Shown here: one piece after another, positions 35,461-43,512 of the stretch
Position numbering within the stretch: position 1 is the first letter of the stretch
Layout: each line of letters begins with the position of its first letter
NCBI GenBank assembly: GCA_023386495.1
Contig: JAEWJS010000127.1
Coordinates: 1 to 64,000, forward strand
From: Bacillota bacterium
GTDB lineage: Bacteria; Bacillota; Bacilli; Paenibacillales; Paenibacillaceae
DNA length: 64,000 nucleotides
Direction of reading: 5' to 3'
Notes under the pieces: generated by a model
Databases searched by the model: none
Told to the model about the DNA's origin: nothing
The model's input: the letters and a program-made list of their open reading frames with translations, nothing else
Made by a program: the position numbers and the translations under genes

Positions 35461-36429
35461 CTACCCGCCCCTCTCCGTCCCGTGCGCTTCAAGCGCCGTT
35501 ATCCAAGCGACAGCAGCCTCGTTCATCGGCGCGTTGATCTCGTATCGCCGCGCCATTCGGACGATTCCGCCGTTGATTGCCGCGATCTCCGTCGGCCTTC
35601 CGGCCCGTATGTCAGCAAGCATCGATGAGGTGTTACCAGCAGTCAGCCTGCATACGTCCAGAATTCGTTCCCATTCGCCGCCGGTCGGCGAATAATCGGC
35701 ATCCGCGCTTAGCACGCGAATCGTTTCCTCGTAGAGCCCGCGCATGAGCCGATAGCGGGTCTCGTCCTGCGGAAGATCGCCGTTCTTCACGCCGAATAAC
35801 GCCGTCAGCGGATTAATAACCGCATTGACCAGCAGCTTCGCATAAACCTGGTCCTTGATGGTTTTCGACACCAAGGACTTTATTCCTGCTTTATGCAGCA
35901 GTTCCAACAACATTTTTTGCCGCTCCGTTCCCTGCGCGTCCCCCACATCTTCTGCCAGCCAGAGCTGGCCGGACCCGGTCAGCTTGACGGAGCGCTCATC
36001 CAACCGCAACGCGCCCTCCGTCGTGACGCCTTCCAGGAAGGCGATGCCCGGACAAGCGGCCCTCAGCTTCTCCATATGACCGATGCCGTTCTGCAGGCAA
36101 ATAACGGGAGTCCCCTCGCCCGCTAGCTTCCGGATGCAATTGATCGTGCCTGCAGTTGCCGCATCCGTCTGCTTGACCGCGAGCAGCACCCAGCGCGCCG
36201 GATTCTCCAGCAATACCTCATCTTCTTGCATCCCTTCTGTATGCCGTGCATCTACGCTCGCTACCGCATGCTTGAACGGTTCTGCCACGCTCGCATAGGC
36301 GATGCCTTCATGGCGGATCCGTTCGGCCTGCTCGATCGTCCTCGTCCACACGCGCACGCTTGTCCCGCTTATGGCCAGCCTGGCCGCTATCGACAGCCCG
36401 ATCGCGCCTCCGCCAATGATGTCCAGCAT
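35461..36429 (-). CDS. panE: 2-dehydropantoate 2-reductase family protein
   Basis: This NADPH-dependent ketopantoate reductase (322 aa) would make pantoate for coenzyme A. It starts with the Rossmann motif MLDIIGGGAIGLSIAARLA; ApbA-type residues VICLQNGIGHMEKL and the catalytic Lys region VYAKLLVNAVINPLTALF follow, then ADIRAGRPTEIAAINGGIVR near the end. The gene order rsfA-panE-bshC matches the Bacillus ylbO-ylbQ-yllA region. Substrate specificity within the family is not certain. Confidence 0.87.
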   Translation of the reverse strand: MLDIIGGGAIGLSIAARLAISGTSVRVWTRTIEQAERIRHEGIAYASVAEPFKHAVASVDARHTEGMQEDEVLLENPARWVLLAVKQTDAATAGTINCIRKLAGEGTPVICLQNGIGHMEKLRAACPGIAFLEGVTTEGALRLDERSVKLTGSGQLWLAEDVGDAQGTERQKMLLELLHKAGIKSLVSKTIKDQVYAKLLVNAVINPLTALFGVKNGDLPQDETRYRLMRGLYEETIRVLSADADYSPTGGEWERILDVCRLTAGNTSSMLADIRAGRPTEIAAINGGIVRMARRYEINAPMNEAAVAWITALEAHGTERGG

Positions 36430-36583
36430 CGCTAACCACGTCTCCTATCGCCTGCCTCTTTTCCTCTTATTGTATCATGCACGCATGCATAGGCTAGACC
36501 CCTTGACTGCCGGCAAGCCGAAAAAAGACATGCTACGTTCACGTTCGAACGCTGCATGCCTTCTGCCTGCCAGACCGGGGATT

Positions 36584-37222
36584 CTATTCAATTCGTTCCA
36601 GGTTGCCGTTCGCGTCCATCTTGAAACGCGGCTTCGCTTCGTCTTCCTCATCCAGCACGGCAAGCCGGCGCGCGCGATCCATAATCTGAATCAGCGTCTT
36701 GTAGTCGTCGTTAACGGCCCGATAATCGGTCTGCGCGCTGTTCACTTCACGCGACAGCCGCTCGTTCTCGACGCGCAGGTCGAACATCTCTTCGTCTTTC
36801 TCTTTCAATTCCTTTTCGAGCGCTTTCACCTGACGGCTCACTTCCTGATAGGCATTGCGCCATTGACGCAGGAATCGGATGACCGCATCCATCGACAAGG
36901 CTTCCTCGCCGACGATTTCGCCGCGGAACGTCCGATCCTCGCTATCCAATACGATTGAAGAGACTTGCGACGTTGCGCTCGATTTCTTGATATAATTCCT
37001 TTTTTGACGTTGCTGCTTCGCCAGTTGAATCGCTTCCTCATACCGTTTGCGCACGCAGCTGTTCCAACGGAATCCGCAGGCAGCGGATGTCCGTCCGATC
37101 CGTTCGCCCACTTCCTCGAATGCCGCCAGTTGGGTGCTGCCTTCACGGATATGCCTAAGCGTCACTTCGGCGAGGATCAGATCGTCGTCTGGACTCCACG
37201 CATCTTGTCTGACTGCTGTCAT
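36584..37222 (-). CDS. rsfA: Prespore transcriptional regulator RsfA family
   Basis: This protein (212 aa) has an N-terminal Myb/SANT-like DNA-binding domain (RQDAWSPDDDLILAEVTLRHIREG, RTSAACGFRWNSCVRKRYE) and a C-terminal coiled coil (about residues 120-180). RsfA in Bacillus modulates the sigma-F regulon in the forespore. ATG 37222 has a better distance from AGGAGGT than ATG 37231. A perfect palindrome CCTAACATGTTAGG (37237-37250) overlaps the Shine-Dalgarno. Confidence 0.92.
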   Translation of the reverse strand: MTAVRQDAWSPDDDLILAEVTLRHIREGSTQLAAFEEVGERIGRTSAACGFRWNSCVRKRYEEAIQLAKQQRQKRNYIKKSSATSQVSSIVLDSEDRTFRGEIVGEEALSMDAVIRFLRQWRNAYQEVSRQVKALEKELKEKDEEMFDLRVENERLSREVNSAQTDYRAVNDDYKTLIQIMDRARRLAVLDEEDEAKPRFKMDANGNLERIE

Positions 37223-37236
37223 GCCATTCATTACCT

Positions 37237-37250
37237 CCTAACATGTTAGG
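37237..37250. promoter_or_regulatory. Palindrome at the rsfA ribosome-binding site
   Basis: CCTAACATGTTAGG is a perfect 14-bp palindrome that overlaps the rsfA Shine-Dalgarno. It could be an operator, perhaps for RsfA itself, or a small hairpin masking the ribosome-binding site. No further support. Confidence 0.35.
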
Positions 37251-37419
37251 CGCTTACTTTATCACTATGCTCTTGGTAGAGTTCATAGAATCTATCGGAT
37301 ACTAAAATGTATATCCATTTTTCGCAAGGCTCATACATCCTAGCGGGCAATAGCGGGCATACTGAACGATATGAACGGCAGGAACGTCAAAAAGTTTGCC
37401 ATTTCGTCACGTATTCAGG

Positions 37420-37449
37420 TTTACATCGGGCAAGCCGTAACGTTATAAT
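37420..37449 (+). promoter_or_regulatory. Sigma-A promoter of the DUF2626 gene
   Basis: The plus strand has TTTACA (37420-37425), an 18-bp spacer and TATAAT (37444-37449), 47 nt before the start codon. Confidence 0.7.
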
Positions 37450-37495
37450 GGTCTGTAGAAAAATGGAGCAGTGGCTGCGAGAGGGGGATGGATTC

Positions 37496-37732
37496 ATGGC
37501 ACGTATGTTTCGGGTACTCGGCTTTTGGACGTTGGTAATCGCATTGATGGCATTCGCGGGACACATGATCGAGATGTCATTACTGTTCTTCTTCCAAACC
37601 GCCGTGTTCGTCCTGTTGGGATACTTAAACTTCTCCGAACGCACCTACATACTAATGTTCTGGGGATATATGATCCTTTCGTTTTTGGGGTTCACCTATT
37701 GGACGGTTTTCGAGATGGGGCTTCCATTCTAA
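37496..37732 (+). CDS. DUF2626-family small membrane protein
   Basis: This 78-aa membrane protein begins MARMFRVLGFWTLVIALMAF and has three hydrophobic segments, ending in FLGFTYWTVFEMGLPF. Length, N-terminus and the YLNFSERTYILMFWGYM block match DUF2626 proteins of Bacillales. Function unknown. The frame is open from 37307, but ATG 37496 has GAGAGGGGGATGG in front and a good promoter upstream. A terminator follows. It is isolated between two minus-strand genes. Confidence 0.82.
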   Translation: MARMFRVLGFWTLVIALMAFAGHMIEMSLLFFFQTAVFVLLGYLNFSERTYILMFWGYMILSFLGFTYWTVFEMGLPF

Positions 37733-37760
37733 GAAACACGCATTGTACGCGAATACGAAC

Positions 37761-37789
37761 AGCCGCGCTGAACCAGCGCGGCTGTTTTT
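37761..37789 (+). terminator. Terminator after the DUF2626 gene
   Basis: AGCCGCGCTG-aacc-AGCGCGGCT followed by five T on the plus strand, 28 nt past the stop. The stem could also stop transcription of the converging minus-strand gene. Confidence 0.85.
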
Positions 37790-37808
37790 CGTATGTAGCT
37801 CGCATGGC

Positions 37809-38981
37809 TCATGCCTGCGGCTTGCTGAGCACAAGCACCTTGAACAGCTCGCTCATACCGTCGCTTAGCAGCAGCTGGCGGATCGCGCGATTGCGCTTGG
37901 CCGCTTCGCTGAACGGATTCGGGTCATGATGCGCCTGCAGCAGCTCCAGCACGCCATGATCGACGAGATAACGCTTCTGCGTGCCGTAATATACCGTCTC
38001 CCAGCCCTCTTCCGCAGCTGCTGCGCGAATGGCGGTGAAGTTCACGTGCGCGGTCATATCCTGTTCGCCGGGATGCAAGTAAGGATTATCATGCGCTTGG
38101 TGCTTGTAATAGCAGAGCAGCGTCCCCCTCATCCGATGGCCGGCGAACAATTCCTGCGCTTCATCCCCGTAATCGATCAAGACGATTGTCCCGCCGGGAA
38201 CCAGCCGGCAGGTCTGCCGCAGCCATTCGAGCGCAGCAGCGCGCCACTCGCCCTCTTGACCTTCCCGCAGCTTCAAGCCGATCTCCTCGCTGCTCGCTCT
38301 GCGCTCGTCCTCGTCGCTAAGCGGCAAGTAACAATCGCACAGCAGCCCGGTCTCTTCATCGTAAGCGGTGCCGATCTCCCATAACGATCCGCCGCGGCGA
38401 ATCAGCCTGCGCACGGGAAATGCGTCGAGCAACTCGTTGGCCAGCACGACGGCAGGCCGTCCCCCTTCACGCAGCCGTTCTTCTGCCTCTTCGGGAGACA
38501 GGCATTCCACCACAGGCGAGGCGAAGCCTGCTTCGCGCGCAGCTGCCTCGGCCGTCCGCCGATGCTCAGGATGTCCATCGACCATCCGATAGCGGATGGC
38601 TTCCGCTTGCTCCGACACGCGACTCCGCCACCTGGCAAGCAGCTGCAGACCGAGACGGCCCGTGCCGGCTCCCCATTCGTACATCGGCCCTTCTTCGTTC
38701 GGCAGCGCCCCCTTCAGCAGCAAATCATCTGCCAAGACGTCGCCTAGCACAGAACCGATCGAGGCGCTCGTGTAGAAGTCGCCGTCCTTGCCGACGCGCG
38801 CACGCCCGCTCTTGTAATAGCCGTGCTCCTCGTCATAGAGGCAGTAGGCCATATAGCGGTCAAAAGGAATGCCATAGATCGGTTCGTCCTTCCGGCCTCG
38901 GACAGCCAGCACTCCCATACGTCCTTCCGAAGCGATTAGCTCGCGTATTCGCGGTATCCATGCTGCATTGTTCTGTTCCAT
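37809..38981 (-). CDS. MidA/NDUFAF7-family SAM-dependent methyltransferase
   Basis: This protein (390 aa) belongs to the DUF185 family, whose mitochondrial member NDUFAF7 methylates an arginine of complex I; bacterial substrates are unknown. Motifs: FDRYMAYCLYDEEHGYYKSG, DFYTSASIGSVLGDVLADDL, the SAM site YEWGAGTGRLGLQLL, VVLANELLDAFPVRR, VLIDYGDEAQELF and GTLLCYYKHQAHDNPY. GGAGG lies 5 nt before the ATG. The gene is monocistronic. Confidence 0.85.
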   Translation of the reverse strand: MEQNNAAWIPRIRELIASEGRMGVLAVRGRKDEPIYGIPFDRYMAYCLYDEEHGYYKSGRARVGKDGDFYTSASIGSVLGDVLADDLLLKGALPNEEGPMYEWGAGTGRLGLQLLARWRSRVSEQAEAIRYRMVDGHPEHRRTAEAAAREAGFASPVVECLSPEEAEERLREGGRPAVVLANELLDAFPVRRLIRRGGSLWEIGTAYDEETGLLCDCYLPLSDEDERRASSEEIGLKLREGQEGEWRAAALEWLRQTCRLVPGGTIVLIDYGDEAQELFAGHRMRGTLLCYYKHQAHDNPYLHPGEQDMTAHVNFTAIRAAAAEEGWETVYYGTQKRYLVDHGVLELLQAHHDPNPFSEAAKRNRAIRQLLLSDGMSELFKVLVLSKPQA

Positions 38982-39096
38982 GTAATGCCTCCGTCAATGA
39001 AGTAAAAGGACAAATCATCCCGCTAACGATTATAATAGGACTGATGCTTGCATACATTGTTCCTAGTTCTTGCCTATCGGCTGAGGAGGTGCCCGC

Positions 39097-40200
39097 ATGC
39101 CGCCGCGCGCATGGTTATCCGTTATCTGCATCGCAGCCCTGCTCATGTGGCTCGCGCCGCCGTCTGTCATGGTCGCCGAGATCGGCAGCGCCGTTAGCGA
39201 AGACGAAGAGCTTCGCCTCCTGCTGGAGAAGAGCCTATCGATTACGGAGATCGATAAGGAGATTAGCCGAATCGCTGCGCAGCGCGAGGTGATGGCCGCC
39301 CAGATCGGTGAGGCCGGCCTGCTGATCGAAGCCGCTTCGCGGGATGTCGAGCGGCATCGCGAGCAGGCTGGCCGCGTGCTGCGGGCTTATTATACCGGCG
39401 AACGCGATCTGCTCCTCGGCGCGCTTATCTCGTTCGACAGCGTGCGGGATTTGCTCGCGATGCTCGATTATTATGAAGTCATTGTGTCGCATGACAAGCA
39501 TACCTTGGACAATTACAGGAAGCAACAGCAGTCGCTTGTTCAGCAGCAGGACGTGCTGATCAAGGACGAGCAGCGGCTCGCCGAGATCGAACAGAGCCTG
39601 CTGACGCAGCGAGAACGGCTCGTGAAGCTGCAGGCCGAAGTCGACGGCGCCTTGGCAAGCAGCGGCGACGAGGCAAGGCTTCGGCTATTGATTGAAGAGA
39701 TGCTCCTCTATTGGCAGAATACCGGCCTGGTTGAAGTGAAACGCTATTTCCGTGCGCTGGGCAAGGCGATGACCGAGCTGCCCGCATGGCTGAGCGGCAA
39801 CAAGCGGCTGCTGGAGATCGACGGCTTCAACTATACGCTTCGGCTGCCTGCGGAAGAGCTGAACGGTTTTCTGCGCGAGCAGGACCCGTTGTTCGAACAA
39901 TTCGAATTCCGATTCGATAACGGATTCATCATTGCGCATGGTCGCAGGGAAGGCGTGGAAGTCGACGTTACGGGCCGCTACACGATCGAGGATGAACCGA
40001 AGCATGCGATTCGCTTCCATACCGAAGTATTGAAGTTCAACGGTCTGGAGCTGCCGGATACGACGCGGCGCGCATTGGAGAAGGAATTCGACCTCAACTT
40101 CTATCCGCAGATGCTCGTACCGTTCGTCCGCGCGACCGCGGTGGAGATCGAAGGCGGCGAATTGGTCGTCAAGCTTCGCGTCGAGCTGTCCAAACGATAA
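39097..40200 (+). CDS. Predicted secreted coiled-coil protein, function unknown
   Basis: This 367-aa protein has a signal-peptide-like start (WLSVICIAALLMWLAPPSVMVAE). A long charged helical region at about 40-190 (EISRIAAQREVMAAQIGE, VLRAYYTGERDLLLGALIS) resembles the coiled coils of PcsB/CwlO-type hydrolase partners. The remaining C-terminal ~170 residues are mixed alpha-beta without a peptidase motif I recognise. The ATG follows GAGGAGG. It may be cotranscribed with the next gene, 35 nt away. A regulatory or structural role at the cell wall is inference only. Confidence 0.75.
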   Translation: MPPRAWLSVICIAALLMWLAPPSVMVAEIGSAVSEDEELRLLLEKSLSITEIDKEISRIAAQREVMAAQIGEAGLLIEAASRDVERHREQAGRVLRAYYTGERDLLLGALISFDSVRDLLAMLDYYEVIVSHDKHTLDNYRKQQQSLVQQQDVLIKDEQRLAEIEQSLLTQRERLVKLQAEVDGALASSGDEARLRLLIEEMLLYWQNTGLVEVKRYFRALGKAMTELPAWLSGNKRLLEIDGFNYTLRLPAEELNGFLREQDPLFEQFEFRFDNGFIIAHGRREGVEVDVTGRYTIEDEPKHAIRFHTEVLKFNGLELPDTTRRALEKEFDLNFYPQMLVPFVRATAVEIEGGELVVKLRVELSKR

Positions 40201-40234
40201 AATCATCCATAAAGCGAAGGGAGTTCATTGTTCC

Positions 40235-40744
40235 ATGTTCCAGACCGTAACTGCGTTAGCTATCACAATGAAGGAAGGCATGCAGCCCGGCTATTACGCG
40301 CAGATCATTAAGAAGCTGGCCGATACCGAAGCGCTGCTCGACCGGGATCGCACCATGCTCTTCATCAAGCCGGAGGGCCGTGCCATCGTCACGGCCGTCC
40401 TGGATCATTACGGCGTCACGTACGAAGACAGCGACTGGCTGCACCTGGGCCAGATCGAGGACGGCTGGACGCCTACAAGGCTCTGGAGCGACTACGGGAT
40501 CGAGACGCGCTCCAGCGCCTTATTCCTGGACCGCTCCCTCGCCGCGCTCGTCTCCTTCGAATCGGACAAGCCCGATTCAGAACCCTCCCAAGCCGAGCAA
40601 CAGCTCGAAGAGCATGCGATCGCAATTCTGCAAATGTCCCACAACAGTCGCTGTATATTCGCTATTGACCGCCAGCTCCTAGAGCTGGCCCAGGGCATAG
40701 CGAAGGCTTATCACTGTGCAGTTGTTTACAACTGCGAGCGATAA
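40235..40744 (+). CDS. Hypothetical protein
   Basis: A 169-aa predicted soluble protein without a signal peptide or membrane segment. It has two parts: residues 1-110 (ITMKEGMQPGYYAQIIKKL, LFIKPEGRAIVTAVLDHYGV) and an acidic linker (SDKPDSEPSQAEQQLEEHA) before a short C-terminal part. I do not recognise the family. A ribosome-binding site AAGGGAG and plus-strand codon use like its neighbours support a real gene. It ends just before copy E of the structured repeat and converges on phoH. Confidence 0.65.
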   Translation: MFQTVTALAITMKEGMQPGYYAQIIKKLADTEALLDRDRTMLFIKPEGRAIVTAVLDHYGVTYEDSDWLHLGQIEDGWTPTRLWSDYGIETRSSALFLDRSLAALVSFESDKPDSEPSQAEQQLEEHAIAILQMSHNSRCIFAIDRQLLELAQGIAKAYHCAVVYNCER

Positions 40745-40796
40745 GCCTATCGCGATTCGCTTTTAAAAGCCACTCACGTTAAGCCACAACGTGATT

Positions 40797-40957
40797 CTCA
40801 GGTAGAATTGTCAGCGCCGAGAAGGTTGGACGATAGTAGCAATTGAGGAGCGGAATGTAGTCAAAACTACATGAGCACCGGAAAGTGCGCTAGCGTTCAA
40901 GATTCGACGCCGACTAAGCTACGAAGCCCTACTTCGCGATCACAATTCTACAACAGG
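40797..40957 (-). repeat. Structured dispersed element, copy E
   Basis: Copy E reads on the minus strand, in the direction of ylaK/phoH, and begins at its stop codon: the 5' arm GTAGAATTGT contains that TAG. The 3' arm ACAATTCTAC is a perfect 10-bp complement, with a sequence unlike any other copy. The apical hairpin is ATGTAGT-ttt(g)-ACTACAT, the inner stem GCA-TT/AA-TGC with one mismatch, and the 5' hairpin CGAAG/CTTCG. Core 40807-40946. Confidence 0.87.
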
Positions 40958-42279
40958 TCGGCGGCTAGTTGGGCTAGCTTGGAGCGCTCCCCTTTCTCCA
41001 GCGTAACATGGCCGCTGAGGCTTTCCCCCTTGAACCGCTCCACGATATACGTCAACCCGTTGCTTACCGAGTCGAGATACGGATGGTCGATCTGCTCCGG
41101 ATCGCCGAGCAGCACGATTTTGCTCCCCTCGCCTACCCGCGACACGATCGTCTTCACCTCATGCTTGGATAAATTCTGGGCCTCGTCGATGATGATGAAT
41201 TGCCCCGGTATCGACCGTCCGCGAATGTAGGTCAGCGCCTCTACCTGGATGCTTCCGAGCCCCATCAGGATTTTATCGATATCGCCCGACTTCTTCGTAT
41301 CGAATAGATACTCCAGGTTATCGTAGATCGGCTGCATCCACGGGCGCAGCTTCTCGTCCTTCTCGCCGGGCAAGTAGCCGATATCCTTACCCATCGGCAC
41401 GACCGGCCTCGCGATCAGGAGCTTCTTATATTTATGCTCGTCTTCCACCTTGAGCAGCGCTGCCGCAAGCGCCAGCAGCGTCTTGCCGGTGCCTGCCTTG
41501 CCGGTCAGCGTCACGAGCGGGATGTCGTCGCTGAGCAGCAGCTCCAGTGCCATGCGCTGCTGCGCGTTGCGTGCCGTAATGCCCCATACCGGATCATTGC
41601 TGATGAAGAGCGGCTCGAGCTTCATGCCGTCGACGCTCACCTTGAGCAAGGCGGACTTGGACGTCCCCATCTCGTCGCGCAGGATAACGAATTCATTCGG
41701 CTGCAGCCTCACGTTCACCGGCAGCGACTTTACGCTAAGGAAGCGGTACGTATAGAATTCGTCGATGACGGACGGGTGGACGTGCAGGTTCATGTAGCCC
41801 GTGTATATGTCGTTCTCCGCTACCGTGCGATCGGACAAGTAATCCTGTGCCGGCAGACCGAACACATCCGCCTTCACCCTGACCAGTACGTCCTTGCTCA
41901 CCAGCACAACCCGCTTCGGCTCCTCTTTCTCCTGCTCTTCCAAATGATAATTCAGCGCTACCGCGAGAATCCGGTTGTCGTTCGTCATCTCGACGAACAG
42001 CTCCTGCACGCGCAAGAAACTTCGATGGTTCAACTCTACCTTGAGTAATCCGCCCCCTTCAAGCGGGATGCCCTCATGCAGATGCCCTTGATCCCTCATG
42101 CCGTCCATCAAGCGCGAGATCTGTCTCGCATTCCGGCCGAGCTCGTCGGCTAGACGTTTCTTGGAATCGATCTCTTCCAACACCACGGCAGGAATGATGA
42201 CCTCATTATCCTGGAACGCGAAGATAGCCTGCGGGTCGTGGAGCAGCACGTTGGTGTCGAGCACGAATATTTTTTTCAT
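40948..42279 (-). CDS. ylaK: PIN-PhoH ATPase YlaK (PhoH2 type)
   Basis: This protein (443 aa) joins an N-terminal PIN-like RNase domain (FVLDTNVLLHDPQAIFAF, NDNRILAVALNYHL) to a C-terminal PhoH ATPase domain with Walker A LTGKAGTGKTLLALAAA and Walker B FIIIDEAQNLSKHE. PhoH2-type proteins act as RNA helicase/RNase in other bacteria; that activity is inferred here. ATG 42279 (MKKIFVLDTN) follows GGGAGG; the upstream extension is not supported. The stop codon lies in repeat copy E. ylaJ is divergent upstream, as in Bacillus. Confidence 0.94.
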   Translation of the reverse strand: MKKIFVLDTNVLLHDPQAIFAFQDNEVIIPAVVLEEIDSKKRLADELGRNARQISRLMDGMRDQGHLHEGIPLEGGGLLKVELNHRSFLRVQELFVEMTNDNRILAVALNYHLEEQEKEEPKRVVLVSKDVLVRVKADVFGLPAQDYLSDRTVAENDIYTGYMNLHVHPSVIDEFYTYRFLSVKSLPVNVRLQPNEFVILRDEMGTSKSALLKVSVDGMKLEPLFISNDPVWGITARNAQQRMALELLLSDDIPLVTLTGKAGTGKTLLALAAALLKVEDEHKYKKLLIARPVVPMGKDIGYLPGEKDEKLRPWMQPIYDNLEYLFDTKKSGDIDKILMGLGSIQVEALTYIRGRSIPGQFIIIDEAQNLSKHEVKTIVSRVGEGSKIVLLGDPEQIDHPYLDSVSNGLTYIVERFKGESLSGHVTLEKGERSKLAQLAADLL

Positions 42280-42391
42280 CGTGGAAACCTCCCGGCGTCG
42301 GAATATTCGGTTGGGCTGCGTACATAGCAAGAGTGTGGTGCGGGTACACTAAGGCCGACATTCATAATGATGGATGAAAGGATGAGCACAC

Positions 42392-42952
42392 ATGTCGAAA
42401 TGGATCGTATGGGCATTGGCAGCGCTGCTGCTCGCAGGATGCGCCAGCAACGCGAATCGTAACGATACATCACCCTCTCCCCAGAATAATCAGGGCATTA
42501 CCGCGAAGCAGCAGCGCGTGGAGAAGAAAGAAATCCGCAATCCCGATAAGGTCGAGGCACGACTGGAGAAGCTCGCAGCCGGCGTTCCCGGCGTCCGCTC
42601 TGCCCGATGCGTCGTACTGGGCAACACGGCGATCGTAGGCATCGATGTCGAAGAGAATCTCGAGCGTTCAAGAGTTGGCACGATCAAATATTCAGTGGCT
42701 GAAGCGTTCCGCAAAGACCCTTACGGCGCGGATGCGTTCGTTACGGCGGATATGGACCTCGCGGCACGGATCGCCGAGATTCGCTCCGATATCGACAATG
42801 GCCGGCCGATTGCAGGCTTCGCGGAGGAACTCGCCGACATTATCGGACGCATTGTGCCGCAGATGCCGCGGGATACCGAGCCTGAGCAGGACTCGGAAGT
42901 CCAGAACCAAGGCGCGAAGCTGCGGCCGAGCACGCATAACAAGTCCAATTAA
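42392..42952 (+). CDS. ylaJ: YhcN/YlaJ-family sporulation lipoprotein
   Basis: This protein (186 aa) has a lipoprotein signal with lipobox LLAGC (Cys 17). The YhcN/YlaJ domain at about 45-150 (LEKLAAGVPGVRSARCVVLGN, AIVGIDVEENLERSRVGTIK, DPYGADAFVTADMDLAARIAE) is typical of spore lipoproteins found in the inner spore membrane or coat fraction. It is divergent from phoH/ylaK as in B. subtilis. A terminator follows directly. Confidence 0.9.
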   Translation: MSKWIVWALAALLLAGCASNANRNDTSPSPQNNQGITAKQQRVEKKEIRNPDKVEARLEKLAAGVPGVRSARCVVLGNTAIVGIDVEENLERSRVGTIKYSVAEAFRKDPYGADAFVTADMDLAARIAEIRSDIDNGRPIAGFAEELADIIGRIVPQMPRDTEPEQDSEVQNQGAKLRPSTHNKSN

Positions 42953-42956
42953 ACGC

Positions 42957-42990
42957 AAAAAGCCTAGTGATAGCATCACTAGGCTTTCTT
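42957..42990. terminator. Bidirectional terminator between ylaJ and the FMN-binding gene
   Basis: AGCCTAGTGAT-agc-ATCACTAGGCT has A and T runs on its two sides, so it can end both converging transcripts. It overlaps the last codons of the minus-strand gene, whose stop TAG is part of the stem. Confidence 0.87.
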
Positions 42991-43431
42991 CATGGCGGCA
43001 AACACTTGGCCGTCCAGCTTCGCGGCGGCGCGTTTGTCGTACGTTTTCTCATACTCCGGTACGATGGACAAGCGTGCGCCATAGAACATGGCATCGCGTA
43101 CGGCGCGAATCTCGATGTCGAAACATACGAGCTTGAACGGCACTTCCTCCAGCGCGTCGGTGACAAGCGCAGCTTGACCATAGACGGCATGGACGGAGCC
43201 TTCCGCGAAGATCGTCACGGTCGCTTCCGCATTCGCCGTTAAGTTCGCGACGAGCCGGGATCGGCCGTCGATCGCAAAGCGCAGCCGGCCGTTGTCGACC
43301 GCATACACCCATGAGATCGCATTCGAGGTCGGCGAGCCGCTCTCGGCATCGATCGTGTGCAGAATAACGAACGTCTCGTCCTGCAGCTGCCGGAATAGAG
43401 CATCGGATAGTGTCGTGATCGGTTCGGTCAT
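42979..43431 (-). CDS. Pyridoxamine 5'-phosphate oxidase-like FMN-binding protein
   Basis: A 150-aa split-barrel protein of the PNPOx-like group. Residues FVILHTIDAESGSPTSNAISWVYAVDNGRLRFAIDG form the typical first strands (given in parts: start FVILHTIDA, then SNAISWVYAV). No complete PdxH active site is seen, so an FMN- or F420-type reductase or general-stress role is possible. It occupies the position of B. subtilis ylaL next to ylaK. ATG 43431 has a better distance from GGAGGTC than ATG 43437. Confidence 0.8.
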   Translation of the reverse strand: MTEPITTLSDALFRQLQDETFVILHTIDAESGSPTSNAISWVYAVDNGRLRFAIDGRSRLVANLTANAEATVTIFAEGSVHAVYGQAALVTDALEEVPFKLVCFDIEIRAVRDAMFYGARLSIVPEYEKTYDKRAAAKLDGQVFAAMKKA

Positions 43432-43512
43432 CCGCATGACCTCCTTGAGAACGTTGAGTCGAGCTTTACATCCCCATTATAGCATAGCCAATTCTGATGT
43501 ACCACCCGGCGC

